In this document: positions 1 to 7,514 of the stretch, piece by piece | Numbering within the stretch: the stretch's first letter is position 1 | How the letters are laid out: each line of letters starts with the position of its first letter | Origin: an uncultured Bacillota bacterium | GTDB taxonomy: Bacteria > Bacillota > Clostridia > Christensenellales > QAND01 | Length of the DNA: 14,616 nt | Direction of reading: 5' to 3' | NCBI GenBank assembly: GCA_905188085.1 | Contig: CAJJKN010000015.1 | Location: 1 to 14,616, forward strand | Notes under the pieces: generated by a model | Database searches by the model: none | Told to the model about the DNA's origin: nothing | Seen by the model: only the letters and a program-made list of their open reading frames with translations | Made by a program: the position numbers and the translations under genes

Positions 1-188
1 TTTCGTTTCTGGCGGGATTTTAGAGGAAGGATGGATTATAGAAGGTACGGGGCAGAGTTTGTGTTTCTCATCAAATAGCAGTGCAGAGATAGGGTGGAGA
101 AGGTGCTGGGAAGGATTTTCGGTTCTCTTCAAGCGCTGGCTTAGGACAGGCTGTAGAAGGTGCGGGGCAGAGAGCGCGTATTGGCCGG
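1..188 (+). repeat. Tail of the modular interspersed repeat, copy 0 (partial)
   Basis: Degenerate ~58-nt units begin with GTTTCT or a close variant at positions 5, 63 and 121, and a fourth, broken one is near 178. Each carries a downstream GAAGGTGC/GAAGGTAC-type motif followed by a GGGCAGAG-like stretch. The last unit runs into TTGGCCGG (181-188), which matches the first part of the 29-nt end module of the complete copies at 6035-6063 and 9772-9800. The left part lies outside the window. I see no convincing gene here. Confidence 0.75.
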
Positions 189-358
189 GCGTTGGAGTAG
201 AGAAATTCGATTGAAAGATTGTACTGGGAAAATTCAAAGCCTTATGGCAGATGAAACGGGGTTTACATTCCTGTTTTGGTTGGGGAAAGGGCGGAGGGGT
301 TTTGTGACGTTTTCTGTTTATAAGGGCGGGGCCGGCGGCGCAGAAACGGGCGGGCGGC
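189..358. other. Non-coding spacer upstream of the methionine operon
   Basis: This stretch separates the repeat from the promoter region. I see no gene, and no recognisable SAM (S-box), T-box or cobalamin riboswitch. An open frame at 160-363 starts inside the repeat and has no good ribosome binding site, so it is not called. Confidence 0.5.
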
Positions 359-404
359 ATTGACTTAACACCCTGTAATATTGACTTAACACCCTGTAAT
401 ATTG
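359..404 (+). repeat. Perfect 21-bp tandem direct repeat, candidate operator
   Basis: Two identical 21-bp units (359-379 and 380-400) lie head to tail, and the period-21 match continues to 404. Each unit holds TTGACT and the partly palindromic TAACACCCTGTAA, in which ACA and TGT flank CCC. The spacing is two helical turns, so two bound proteins would sit on the same DNA face. The second unit supplies the likely -35 hexamer. This suggests an operator for a cooperative regulator; the regulator is unknown and not encoded here. A recent duplication without function is also possible. Confidence 0.85.
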
Positions 405-410
405 TATGAT
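381..410 (+). promoter_or_regulatory. Promoter of the methionine operon
   Basis: A -35 TTGACT (381-386) and a -10 TATGAT (405-410) are separated by 18 bp, placing the start of transcription near 417. The -35 lies within the second 21-bp repeat, so a protein bound there would block RNA polymerase. A second -10-like TATAAT at 418-423 lacks a good -35. Confidence 0.6.
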
Positions 411-433
411 TTACCATTATAATTCCCGCGAAA

Positions 434-440
434 AAGGAGG
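434..440 (+). promoter_or_regulatory. Ribosome binding site deciding the first start codon
   Basis: AAGGAGG ends 10 nt before ATG 451. It argues for that start over the in-frame upstream ATG at 406, which overlaps the -10 region and would add 15 residues unlike the family. Confidence 0.8.
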
Positions 441-450
441 AGGCCGGGCC

Positions 451-2193
451 ATGGAAAAGACGCTTTCGGTTCGCTGTTTTGACGGCGCGTTCGGCACCTA
501 TTATTTTCAACTGACCGCCGATACGGAGCCTTGCGAAAGGGCGAATTTGACGCATCCGGAGACGGTGTTATCCATACACGAGGCCTATTTGGAGGCGGGG
601 GCGGACGCGATTAAAACCAACACCTTTGCCCTGCATGCGCCGACGTTTTCAGACAGGCAGGAGCGCGCGGATCTGCGCCGGGCGGGCTATCTTTTGGCCG
701 GGCAGGCGGCAGAGGAAACCGGCGCACGCGTGTTTTGCGATATCGGCCCTGTGCCGGATGAGGAAACGACGGACCCGGCCGAGGCGCTGTTGGAAGCGGC
801 GGCGGACTTTGCAGACCTGGGCGGCCGATGCTTTTTGTTTGAAACGCAGGGCGCGTTTGCCCCGCTGGAACCGGCGCTGGCGTATTTGCAGGCGCATGTG
901 CCGGGGGCGGAGATTGCGGTGTCGTTTGCGGTATCGCAAGACGGCTTTAGCAACAAGGGACTTTCGTATCTATCGCTGACGGAAAAGGCGGCGGCGCACC
1001 CGGCCGTGACGATGACTGGGCTAAACTGCGTGTGCGGCCCGGTGCACATGGCGGAACTGATGCTGCGGCTGCCGAAGATGGAAAAGCCGCTGTTGGCCAT
1101 GCCAAACGCGGGGTATCCCACGCAGCTGGGCGGGCGCACGTTTTTCCAGGACAACGCGGCGTATTTTGCGGAAAAGGTGGCGGCGCTGGCGCAAAAACGG
1201 CCGATGACGGTGGGCGGCTGCTGCGGCACGACGCCGGAACACATAAAAAGGCTGATCCTGGCGTTGAAAACGCCGGGCAAAGCGCAAAGCGCTGCACCAA
1301 AGCAGCATACGATTCGGGACGAAAAGGCGCAGGAGCGCTCGATATTTTTGGAAAAACAGGAAAAAAAGCTGGTGGCCGTGGAGCTGGATCCGCCGCTGAA
1401 CGCGGACTTTACCCAGCTGATAGAAGGGGCCAAAACGCTGAAAGAGGCGGGGGTGGATCTGTTGACGATTGCGGATTCGCCGCTGGCGCGCACGCGGGCG
1501 GACAGTATTTTATCCGCTTCGATTGTGCAAAGGGAAACGGGGATGCGCGTGCTGCCGCACCTTTCCTGCCGGGACAAAAACCATATTGCCATCAAGGGTT
1601 CGCTTTTGGGCGCATGCTATGAGGGGATTCATCAGATTTTGGCGGTGACGGGCGACCCGATTATGCAGGATGTGTTTGCAAGGAAAAGCGCGGTGTTTAA
1701 TTTTAACTCCTATGAACTGATTTCCTTTATCAACACGCTGAACCGCGACGTGTTTGCCCATGCGCCGTTTGCCGTGGGCGGGGCGCTGAACGTAAACGCG
1801 CCGAAATTTGATAAAGAGCTGGTGCGCGCCAAGAAAAAGGCGGACTGCGGGGCGGTGTTTTTCATGACGCAGCCCATCTACACCCAACGGGCGCTGGAAA
1901 ACCTGGCCGAGGCCAAGCGCGTGCTGCCGGGGCGGATTTTGGCCGGGTTTATGCCGGTGGCGAGCTATAAAAACGCGCTGTTTTTGAACAATGAAGTGTC
2001 CGGCGTGGAGATTCCGCCGGAGATTTTGCAAAAGCTGGAGGGCACGGACCAACAGCAGGCCTGGGACATTACCGTGCCGTTTACGGCCGAGATGATGGAA
2101 AAGGCCGCGCCGCACTGCGACGGATATTATTTGATGACGCCGCTGAAAAAAGTGGCGCTGATGGTGCGCTTGATCCGGGAGGCGGGGCTATGA
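451..2193 (+). CDS. Bifunctional homocysteine S-methyltransferase / 5,10-methylenetetrahydrofolate reductase
   Basis: This 580-residue cytoplasmic protein is a fusion of the B. subtilis YitJ type. The N-terminal domain (about 5-275) is a homocysteine methyltransferase TIM barrel with a complete zinc Cys triad: C193 in GLNCVCGP, and C257 and C258 in GGCCGT. A variable linker follows (about 275-303). The C-terminal domain (about 305-580) is a MetF-type flavin MTHFR, with ELDPP (E311 as likely catalytic acid), TIADSP, RDKN, LAVTGDP and FFMTQPIY. The MTHFR half reduces methylene-THF to methyl-THF, the donor for MetH two genes downstream. The methyl donor of the Hcy domain cannot be told from sequence. 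It is the first gene of the operon, and its stop overlaps the next start by 4 nt (ATGA). The assignment of both domains is secure. Confidence 0.93.
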   Translation: MEKTLSVRCFDGAFGTYYFQLTADTEPCERANLTHPETVLSIHEAYLEAGADAIKTNTFALHAPTFSDRQERADLRRAGYLLAGQAAEETGARVFCDIGPVPDEETTDPAEALLEAAADFADLGGRCFLFETQGAFAPLEPALAYLQAHVPGAEIAVSFAVSQDGFSNKGLSYLSLTEKAAAHPAVTMTGLNCVCGPVHMAELMLRLPKMEKPLLAMPNAGYPTQLGGRTFFQDNAAYFAEKVAALAQKRPMTVGGCCGTTPEHIKRLILALKTPGKAQSAAPKQHTIRDEKAQERSIFLEKQEKKLVAVELDPPLNADFTQLIEGAKTLKEAGVDLLTIADSPLARTRADSILSASIVQRETGMRVLPHLSCRDKNHIAIKGSLLGACYEGIHQILAVTGDPIMQDVFARKSAVFNFNSYELISFINTLNRDVFAHAPFAVGGALNVNAPKFDKELVRAKKKADCGAVFFMTQPIYTQRALENLAEAKRVLPGRILAGFMPVASYKNALFLNNEVSGVEIPPEILQKLEGTDQQQAWDITVPFTAEMMEKAAPHCDGYYLMTPLKKVALMVRLIREAGL

Positions 2194-2876
2194 CAACGCT
2201 GCGGCCGGACAGAGAGCAGGTGCTGTGCTATCTGGGGCATAAAGGGCAGGAAATGTCAAAAGCGCTGGAGGACAGGCTGGAAGGGTGTATAGACCTGGTC
2301 TGCCAAGCGGCGGCGCCGAGGGTGTGCACCGGCTCGTTTGCCATAGAGAAAACTGAGCAGGGCATAGAGGTGTTGGATACGACGCTGGTGTTGACCGGGC
2401 GGGACATTGCCGATCTATTGAAAAACAGCAGGCGTTGTTTTCTTATGGCGGCAACGCTGGGCCCGGAAGTGGACAGGCTGTGCCGCTATCAAAGCGCGCG
2501 CTCGATGGCAGACGCGGTGATGGTGGATGCCGCGGCCACGGCGCTGATTGAATGCGTATGCGACAAAGCGCAGGCGGAGCTGGCGGCTTCGTTGCCAAAA
2601 GGGCAGGGGCTGACGATGCGGTATTCCTGCGGATATGGGGATTTGCCGCTGTCATTACAGCCGATGTTTGTGCGCGTGTTGGACGCGCCGCGGCGCATTG
2701 GGCTGTCTTGTTTGCCGTCGTTATTATTGACGCCGCAAAAATCCGTGACGGCGGTGATGGGCGTTAGCCAAACGGAAACTGCAGCCAAACAGGCGGACTG
2801 CCAAACCTGCCGGTTTGCTTCCTCCTGCGTGCTGAGAAAGGCAGGGAAACACTGTGGGAATACAACAAGCGCTTGA
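2190..2876 (+). CDS. Stand-alone methionine synthase activation (reactivation) domain protein
   Basis: This 228-residue protein matches the cobalamin-dependent methionine synthase activation domain, which in E. coli is the C-terminal part of MetH. There it binds SAM and supports reductive methylation of inactivated cob(II)alamin. The strongest signature is RYSCGYGDLPL (144-154), the counterpart of the SAM-binding RxxxGY segment, followed by IGLSCLPSLLLTPQKSV (170-186). The C-terminus holds four cysteines (C204, C207, C213, C222) of the kind that could bind a metal or Fe-S cluster; this feature is not part of E. coli MetH. The start codon overlaps the upstream stop by 4 nt and the metH start lies 23 nt inside the gene, so translation is probably coupled. 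The context, directly before a MetH lacking this domain, supports the call. Confidence 0.88.
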   Translation: MTTLRPDREQVLCYLGHKGQEMSKALEDRLEGCIDLVCQAAAPRVCTGSFAIEKTEQGIEVLDTTLVLTGRDIADLLKNSRRCFLMAATLGPEVDRLCRYQSARSMADAVMVDAAATALIECVCDKAQAELAASLPKGQGLTMRYSCGYGDLPLSLQPMFVRVLDAPRRIGLSCLPSLLLTPQKSVTAVMGVSQTETAAKQADCQTCRFASSCVLRKAGKHCGNTTSA

Positions 2877-5241
2877 AACAAACGGCATTTTGATGCTGGA
2901 CGGCGGCATGGGCACCATGCTGCAAAACGCGGGCCTGCCGCTGGGCGTGGCGCCGGAGACATACAACCTGAGCCACCCGGAGATTGTAAGCGGGATTCAC
3001 GAGGCGTATATCAAAGCGGGCTCGCAGGTGGTATTCAGCAACACCTTTGGCGCAAACGCGCACAAGCTGCAAGGCACCGGCCTTACGGTGGAACAGGCCG
3101 TGCAGGCAGGCGTGCGGTGCGCTAAAAAGGCGGCGGAGCCGTACGGCGCGTTTGTGGGGCTGGATATAGGGCCGCTGGGAGAGTTGCTGGCGCCGATGGG
3201 CACGCTGTCGTTTGAAGCGGCGTATGCGCTGTTTGCCGAGCAAATGGAAGCGGGCGCGGCGGCCGGGGCGGACGCTGTTTTCATCGAGACGATGACAGAT
3301 TTAAAAGAGGCGAAGGCGGCGGTGCTGGCGGCCAAGGAACATACGGATTTGCCGGTTTTCTGCACGATGAGCTTCGAAAAGGACCATAGGACCTTTACGG
3401 GCTGTTCGCTTTCCGCCATGGCGCTGACGCTGGACGGGCTGGGCGTGACGGCGCTGGGGATGAACTGTTCGGTAGGCCCGGTGGAAATGCTGCCGATGGT
3501 GGAGGAATTGCGGAAGTGGACCAACCTGCCGCTGATCATAAAGCCGAACGCCGGGCTGCCGGAGATGGTGGACGGCCGCACGACGTATTCCATTACAAGG
3601 GAAGAATATGTGCAGGCCATGCAAAAAATCATCGGCGCGGGCGTGCAGATTGTGGGCGGCTGCTGCGGGACGGACCCGACCTACATCAAAGCGCTGAAAG
3701 AGGGGAGCAAGGGCCTTGTGCCGGGGGCAAGGGAAAAAGTGTGCCCGGTGGCGGTGTGTTCCCCTTCGCAGACGGTGGTGATAGACAGGGTGCGCCCGAT
3801 TGGCGAGCGCATCAACCCCACGGGGAAAAAGCGCTTTCAGCAGGCGCTCAAAGACCATGATATGGACTATATCGTGGCCCAGGGCCTGGAGCAGACCGAG
3901 GCGGGCGCGGAGATTTTGGACGTGAACGTGGGGCTGCCGGGGCTGGATGAAAAGGCGCTGATGGTGGAAACGGTGCAGACGCTGCAAAGCGTATTGACCA
4001 CGCCCTTGCAGCTGGATTCTTCGCACCCGGAGGTGTTGGAGGCCGGGCTGCGGGCGTATTGCGGGGTGCCGGTGGTAAACTCTGTCAACGGCGAACAGGC
4101 CGTGATGGACAGAATCTTGCCGCTGGTAAAAAAATACGGCGCGTGCGTGGTGGGCTTAACGCTGGACGAAACCGGCATACCGCGCAAAGCGGAGGACAGG
4201 CTGGCCATTGCCCGGCGCATTGTGGACACCGCAGCGCGCTACGGCATTCCCAAAGAGCGGGTGTTTATCGACTGTTTGACGCTGACCGCGTCGGCCGAGC
4301 AGGCCACGGCGTATGAAACCATCAAGGCGGTGCGGATGGTGCATGAAACGCTGGGGTGCAAGACGGTGCTGGGGGTTTCGAATATTTCCTTCGGGCTGCC
4401 GGCCCGGGGCGAACTGAACCGGACGTTTTTAACCCTGGCGTTGGCAAACGGGCTGGATCTGCCCATCATCAACCCCAACACGGCGGCGATGATGGACACG
4501 ATTTTCTGCTATCATCAATTGAGGAATATAGACGTGGGCAGCCAGGCGTATATTGAGCGCTTTGCCAACGCCAAAGCAAGCGCGCAGCAGCCTGTGCAAA
4601 CGGAAAAAGACAAACAGCCGGACATTGCGGACTGCATCTTAAAAGGATTAAAGGAGCCGGCGCGGCAATGCACCCAGGCGCTTTTGCAGACGACGGACGC
4701 GCTGGCGCTGGTGTCGGATACGCTGATCCCGGCGCTGGACGTGGTGGGCCGGCAATATGAAAAGGGGATTTTGTTTTTGCCGCAGCTGCTGCAAAGCGCG
4801 GAGGCGGCCAAGGCGTGTTTTGAAATGGTGCGCCTGCATTTGCAGAAAAACGGCGGCGGCACGGGCGTATCGCGCGGGAAGATCATCATGGCCACGGTGA
4901 AGGGCGACATTCACGATATCGGAAAGAACATTGTGAAGGTGGTCTTGGAAAACTACGGCTATGAGGTGGTGGATTTAGGGCGCGATGTGCCGGTGGAGAC
5001 GGTGGTGGAGCAGGCCATGCGGCAAAAGGTGAAATTGGTGGGCCTGTCTGCGCTGATGACGACGACGGTGGTTTCCATGGAGCAGACGATTCGCGCGCTG
5101 CGCGAGGCGGGGTACACCGGGCGTGTGATGGTGGGCGGCGCAGTGCTTACCCAGGAATATGCGGACCAGATCGGCGCGGATGATTACGCGGCGGACGTGC
5201 AGGCGTCGGTGGCGATTGCGCGCGATGTGTTTGGGGCATAA
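2854..5241 (+). CDS. metH: Cobalamin-dependent methionine synthase lacking the activation domain
   Basis: MetH transfers methyl from methyl-THF via cobalamin to homocysteine. The 795 residues comprise a Hcy-binding domain (about 1-290; zinc ligands C205 in GMNCSVGP, and C270 and C271 in GGCCGT), a pterin-binding TIM barrel (about 310-570; GERINPTGKKRF, 317-328), a B12 cap helix domain (about 585-665) and a B12-binding Rossmann domain (about 675-795). DIHDIGKN (685-692) supplies the lower axial ligand H687. E. coli MetH is about 1,230 residues; the missing C-terminus is the activation domain, present as the preceding gene. The GTG start at 2854 has GGCAGGG 7 nt upstream and yields the usual short lead-in to LDGGMGT; the next ATG (2893) would cut into the barrel. 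A terminator follows at 5256. Confidence 0.95.
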   Translation: MGIQQALETNGILMLDGGMGTMLQNAGLPLGVAPETYNLSHPEIVSGIHEAYIKAGSQVVFSNTFGANAHKLQGTGLTVEQAVQAGVRCAKKAAEPYGAFVGLDIGPLGELLAPMGTLSFEAAYALFAEQMEAGAAAGADAVFIETMTDLKEAKAAVLAAKEHTDLPVFCTMSFEKDHRTFTGCSLSAMALTLDGLGVTALGMNCSVGPVEMLPMVEELRKWTNLPLIIKPNAGLPEMVDGRTTYSITREEYVQAMQKIIGAGVQIVGGCCGTDPTYIKALKEGSKGLVPGAREKVCPVAVCSPSQTVVIDRVRPIGERINPTGKKRFQQALKDHDMDYIVAQGLEQTEAGAEILDVNVGLPGLDEKALMVETVQTLQSVLTTPLQLDSSHPEVLEAGLRAYCGVPVVNSVNGEQAVMDRILPLVKKYGACVVGLTLDETGIPRKAEDRLAIARRIVDTAARYGIPKERVFIDCLTLTASAEQATAYETIKAVRMVHETLGCKTVLGVSNISFGLPARGELNRTFLTLALANGLDLPIINPNTAAMMDTIFCYHQLRNIDVGSQAYIERFANAKASAQQPVQTEKDKQPDIADCILKGLKEPARQCTQALLQTTDALALVSDTLIPALDVVGRQYEKGILFLPQLLQSAEAAKACFEMVRLHLQKNGGGTGVSRGKIIMATVKGDIHDIGKNIVKVVLENYGYEVVDLGRDVPVETVVEQAMRQKVKLVGLSALMTTTVVSMEQTIRALREAGYTGRVMVGGAVLTQEYADQIGADDYAADVQASVAIARDVFGA

Positions 5242-5255
5242 AGAGAAAAAACAAG

Positions 5256-5288
5256 CGCTCTTCCGGGCAGCCGGGAGGGCGTTTTTTT
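5256..5288 (+). terminator. Intrinsic terminator of the methionine operon
   Basis: An 11-bp stem (5256-5266 with 5271-5281, two G-U pairs) closes a GCAG loop and is followed by seven T. It begins 15 nt after the metH stop. Confidence 0.92.
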
Positions 5289-5662
5289 GGTGGGGAGAGG
5301 ATGAGGGAGGAAAGGATTGGGAAGGGGTTTGCGTTTCTCGGCAGGCGGCAGTGATGGGATGGACAGTAGAAGGTGCGGGGCGTGGTTTCGTTTTTCGGCA
5401 GACTGAAAGAGGAAAAGCAATATTGGAAGGTACTGAGCGGAAGAAACGTTTCTCGTCAGGCGGAGGAGGGTTTGGCGAGGTTGGGAAGGTGCGGGGCAGA
5501 GGGGGCGTTTCTCGGCAGGCGGAGGAGGGTTTGGTGAGGTTGGGAAGGTGTTGGACGGAGTTGCCGTTTCTGGCTGGGTTTTTAGAGAAGATTTTTTAAG
5601 AGGGTGCTAAGCAGGGGAAACGTTTCAAGATGAGTTTGTACAAGTACAGAGATTGTTATATG

Positions 5663-5751
5663 ATTCTTCCTTTCTCGCTGGAAAGGAAGCGAAAGAAGCG
5701 GGGGGAACCTACGATGGTTCCCCCTCGACCCCCTTTCAACGTTCGACGGGG
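5663..5751 (+). repeat. Core hairpin block of repeat copy 1
   Basis: This 89-nt block is about 97% identical to 9210-9299. It contains the hairpins CCTTTC/GAAAGG and GGGGGAACC/GGTTCCCCC. The latter has loop TACGAT here and a one-base-longer loop in copy 2. The next stem, CGACGGGGAC with the downstream TGTCCCCCTCG arm, follows at once. The block is much better conserved than the flanking 58-nt units. Confidence 0.85.
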
Positions 5752-5825
5752 ACGCTGTCCCCCTCGATAGCCCCTGCTCAGGGGGATAGAGTGTGCATTT
5801 CTCATCAGGCGGTGGTGCGGACGAC

Positions 5826-5855
5826 ACCGCGCGGGCGACGTTCCACCGCCGCGCT
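5826..5855 (+). repeat. 30-nt GC-rich palindromic cassette, copy 1
   Basis: The 30 nt match 9464-9493 with a single difference. GCGCGG near the left end can pair with CCGCGC at the right end. A partial third occurrence of the left half (ACCGCGCGGGCG) is at 5977-5988. The distance between the flanking units (5797 to 5884, 87 nt) equals one 57-nt unit plus this cassette. Confidence 0.8.
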
Positions 5856-6089
5856 GGGGTAGATGCTGGTTGGCAGGGTTTGCGTTTCTCGACAGGCGGC
5901 AGTGCTGAGATAGGGTGAAGAAGGTACGGAGCAAAGGTTGTGCTCTCATCAAGTTAAATAAAAAATCAAAAATGATACCGCGCGGGCGGAAAGTGAAAGA
6001 GGGCTAAAGCCAAAGAATTTACTCGGGGCAGAGAGTTGGCCGAATACAGAAATCTTGGCCGGCAAAAGGAGCGGCAAAGGGCATTTTGC

Positions 6090-6115
6090 AAAAAAAGAAC
6101 CCCGCCTAGGCGGGG
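6090..6115 (-). terminator. Intrinsic terminator of the aldehyde dehydrogenase gene
   Basis: Read on the minus strand, CCCCGCC-TA-GGCGGGG (6115-6100) is followed by a T-rich tract (6099-6090). It lies 9 nt beyond the minus-strand stop codon. Confidence 0.88.
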
Positions 6116-6124
6116 GTGAAAGCG

Positions 6125-7492
6125 TTATTTGAGAAAGCGGCGCAGCAGGCGGGCTTTTGCGGGCGTAGCGGGCTGGTAACGGATGGGAAGATCCAGCCGG
6201 TTGGATTTTTTGACGATGCTTTTATAGTGGGTGAAGGTATCAAAGCTTTTGCGGCCGTGATAGCTGCCCATGCCGCTTTGGCCGACGCCGCCAAAGCCCA
6301 TATGGGAAGTGGCAAGGTGGATGATGGTATCGTTGACGCAGCCGCCGCCGAAGGACACGCCGGAGAGCACACGGTCCGTAAATGCTTTATCCGTGGAAAA
6401 CAGATACAGCGCCAGCGGTTTTGGCCGGGCGTTGATAAAACCAACGGCCTGTTCGCGGTCTGTAAAGGGCAAAATCGGCAGCAGAGGGCCAAAGATTTCG
6501 TCTTTCATCAAGGGGCTGTCCGGCGCGATCTGGTCTAACAGCGTGGGGGCGATTTGGTCATGCGCGTTGGTTTGCCCGCCATAGAGGATGCGGCCGGCGG
6601 ACAACAGGGCCTCCAGGCGCAGAAAATGTTTATGGTTGATGATTTTGGGGTAGGCGGGGTTTGCAAGCGGGTCCGGGGTATAAAACTGCTCGATATAATG
6701 ACGGGCCCAATGCACAAATTCGTCTTTGACGGTTTCGTCGATCAACACATAATCCGGGGCGACGCAGGTTTGCCCGGCGTTTAGGCATTTGCCAAAGACA
6801 ATGCGTTTGGCGGCAAGCTTGATGTTGGCGGTGCGGTCCACAAGGCAGGGGCTTTTGCCGCCGAGCTCCAGGCAGACGGGGATCAGCCGCTCGGCTGCTT
6901 TTTGCATAACGAGCCGGCCTACCGTGGCGCCGCCGGTGAAAAAGAGAAACTGAAAATCCTGCGACAAGAGCGCCAGGTTTTCCGCGCGCCCGCCGGTGAC
7001 AACGCAGACGTATTCCGGCGGGAAACAGGATTCGATCATGCTTTGCAGCACGGCCGCGGTGTGCGGGGCGTAGGCGCTGGGCTTGATGACGGCACAATTG
7101 CCTGCGGCCAGGGCGCCGATGAGCGGCTCTATACACAGCTGAAACGGATAGTTCCACGGGGCCATGATCAACACCGAACCGTAAGGCTCCGGAATGACCA
7201 GGCTTTTGGCGGGAAACTGCGCCAGCGGCGTTTTTACCTTTTGCGGCTTGGCCCAGCGGCGGGCACGCTTTTTGACAAAGGAAAGCTCCGCGCGCACCAT
7301 GCCGATTTCCGTCATAAACCCTTCAAAATGGGATTTTTGCAAATCCTCCTGCAAGGCGGAGAGAAGACGCTCTTCATATTGATCGATGGCGCGGGCCAGG
7401 GCCGAGAGCGATTGCAGGCGAAAAGAGACATCCAGCGTGCGGCCGGAGGCGAAAAAAGCGTGCTGAGATTGAACGATCTGTTCGATGGACAT
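6125..7492 (-). CDS. NAD(P)-dependent aldehyde dehydrogenase, ALDH3-like
   Basis: This 455-residue enzyme would oxidise an aldehyde to the acid. It has the usual ALDH elements: APWNYPF with oxyanion N114, cofactor-binding K137 in IKPSAYAP, FFTGGATVG, general-base E209 in ELGGKSP, nucleophile C243 in NAGQTC, and EIFGPLLPI. Length and motif style fit the ALDH3 group of fatty and aromatic aldehyde dehydrogenases, but there is no C-terminal membrane anchor. The physiological substrate cannot be deduced. The start at 7492 is chosen for its AAAGGGGGA ribosome binding site and promoter; longer frames run into the divergent gene. It is monocistronic, convergent with metH and divergent from the radical SAM gene. 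Confidence 0.9.
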   Translation of the reverse strand: MSIEQIVQSQHAFFASGRTLDVSFRLQSLSALARAIDQYEERLLSALQEDLQKSHFEGFMTEIGMVRAELSFVKKRARRWAKPQKVKTPLAQFPAKSLVIPEPYGSVLIMAPWNYPFQLCIEPLIGALAAGNCAVIKPSAYAPHTAAVLQSMIESCFPPEYVCVVTGGRAENLALLSQDFQFLFFTGGATVGRLVMQKAAERLIPVCLELGGKSPCLVDRTANIKLAAKRIVFGKCLNAGQTCVAPDYVLIDETVKDEFVHWARHYIEQFYTPDPLANPAYPKIINHKHFLRLEALLSAGRILYGGQTNAHDQIAPTLLDQIAPDSPLMKDEIFGPLLPILPFTDREQAVGFINARPKPLALYLFSTDKAFTDRVLSGVSFGGGCVNDTIIHLATSHMGFGGVGQSGMGSYHGRKSFDTFTHYKSIVKKSNRLDLPIRYQPATPAKARLLRRFLK

Positions 7493-7514
7493 GAAAAAAT
7501 CCCCCTTTAGAAAA

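Larger units (their letters stand above)
5289..6063 (+). repeat. Modular interspersed repeat, copy 1 (complete)
   Basis: This gene-free stretch lies between the convergent metH and aldehyde dehydrogenase genes. It holds an array of ~58-nt units starting with GTTTCT-like sequence at 5333, 5390, 5448, 5507, 5566 and 5622 (spacings 57, 58, 59, 59 and 56). A core hairpin block (5663-5751), a short CCCCTG/CAGGGG hairpin (5768-5787), a 30-nt GC-rich palindromic cassette (5826-5855), two more units (5884, 5942) and a 29-nt end module (6035-6063) follow. The same modules occur in the same order in copy 2. No transposase, integrase or terminal inverted repeat is visible. Open frames here follow the repeat period and are not genes. 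Confidence 0.85.

Noticed and set aside
160..363. 67-codon open frame upstream of the methionine operon
   Set aside because: It starts within a repeat unit, has no convincing ribosome binding site and gives a low-complexity Gly/Arg-rich product.
189..450. SAM, T-box or cobalamin riboswitch upstream of the methionine operon
   Set aside because: None of the conserved strings of these elements is visible, and the predicted leader is only about 34 nt.
687..1595. 302-codon minus-strand frame opposite the Hcy-MTase/MTHFR gene
   Set aside because: Long antisense frames are expected opposite GC-rich codons; the plus-strand protein is a clear family member.
5159..5599. 146-codon frame running from the end of metH into the repeat
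   Set aside because: It begins in another frame of metH, passes through the terminator and then follows the 58-nt repeats.
5333..5640. CRISPR array
   Set aside because: The units are degenerate over their whole length and there is no invariant repeat alternating with unique spacers; no cas gene is nearby.
5289..6063. Insertion sequence or MITE
   Set aside because: No transposase, terminal inverted repeats or target-site duplication could be found at either complete copy; kept only as an uncharacterised repeat.
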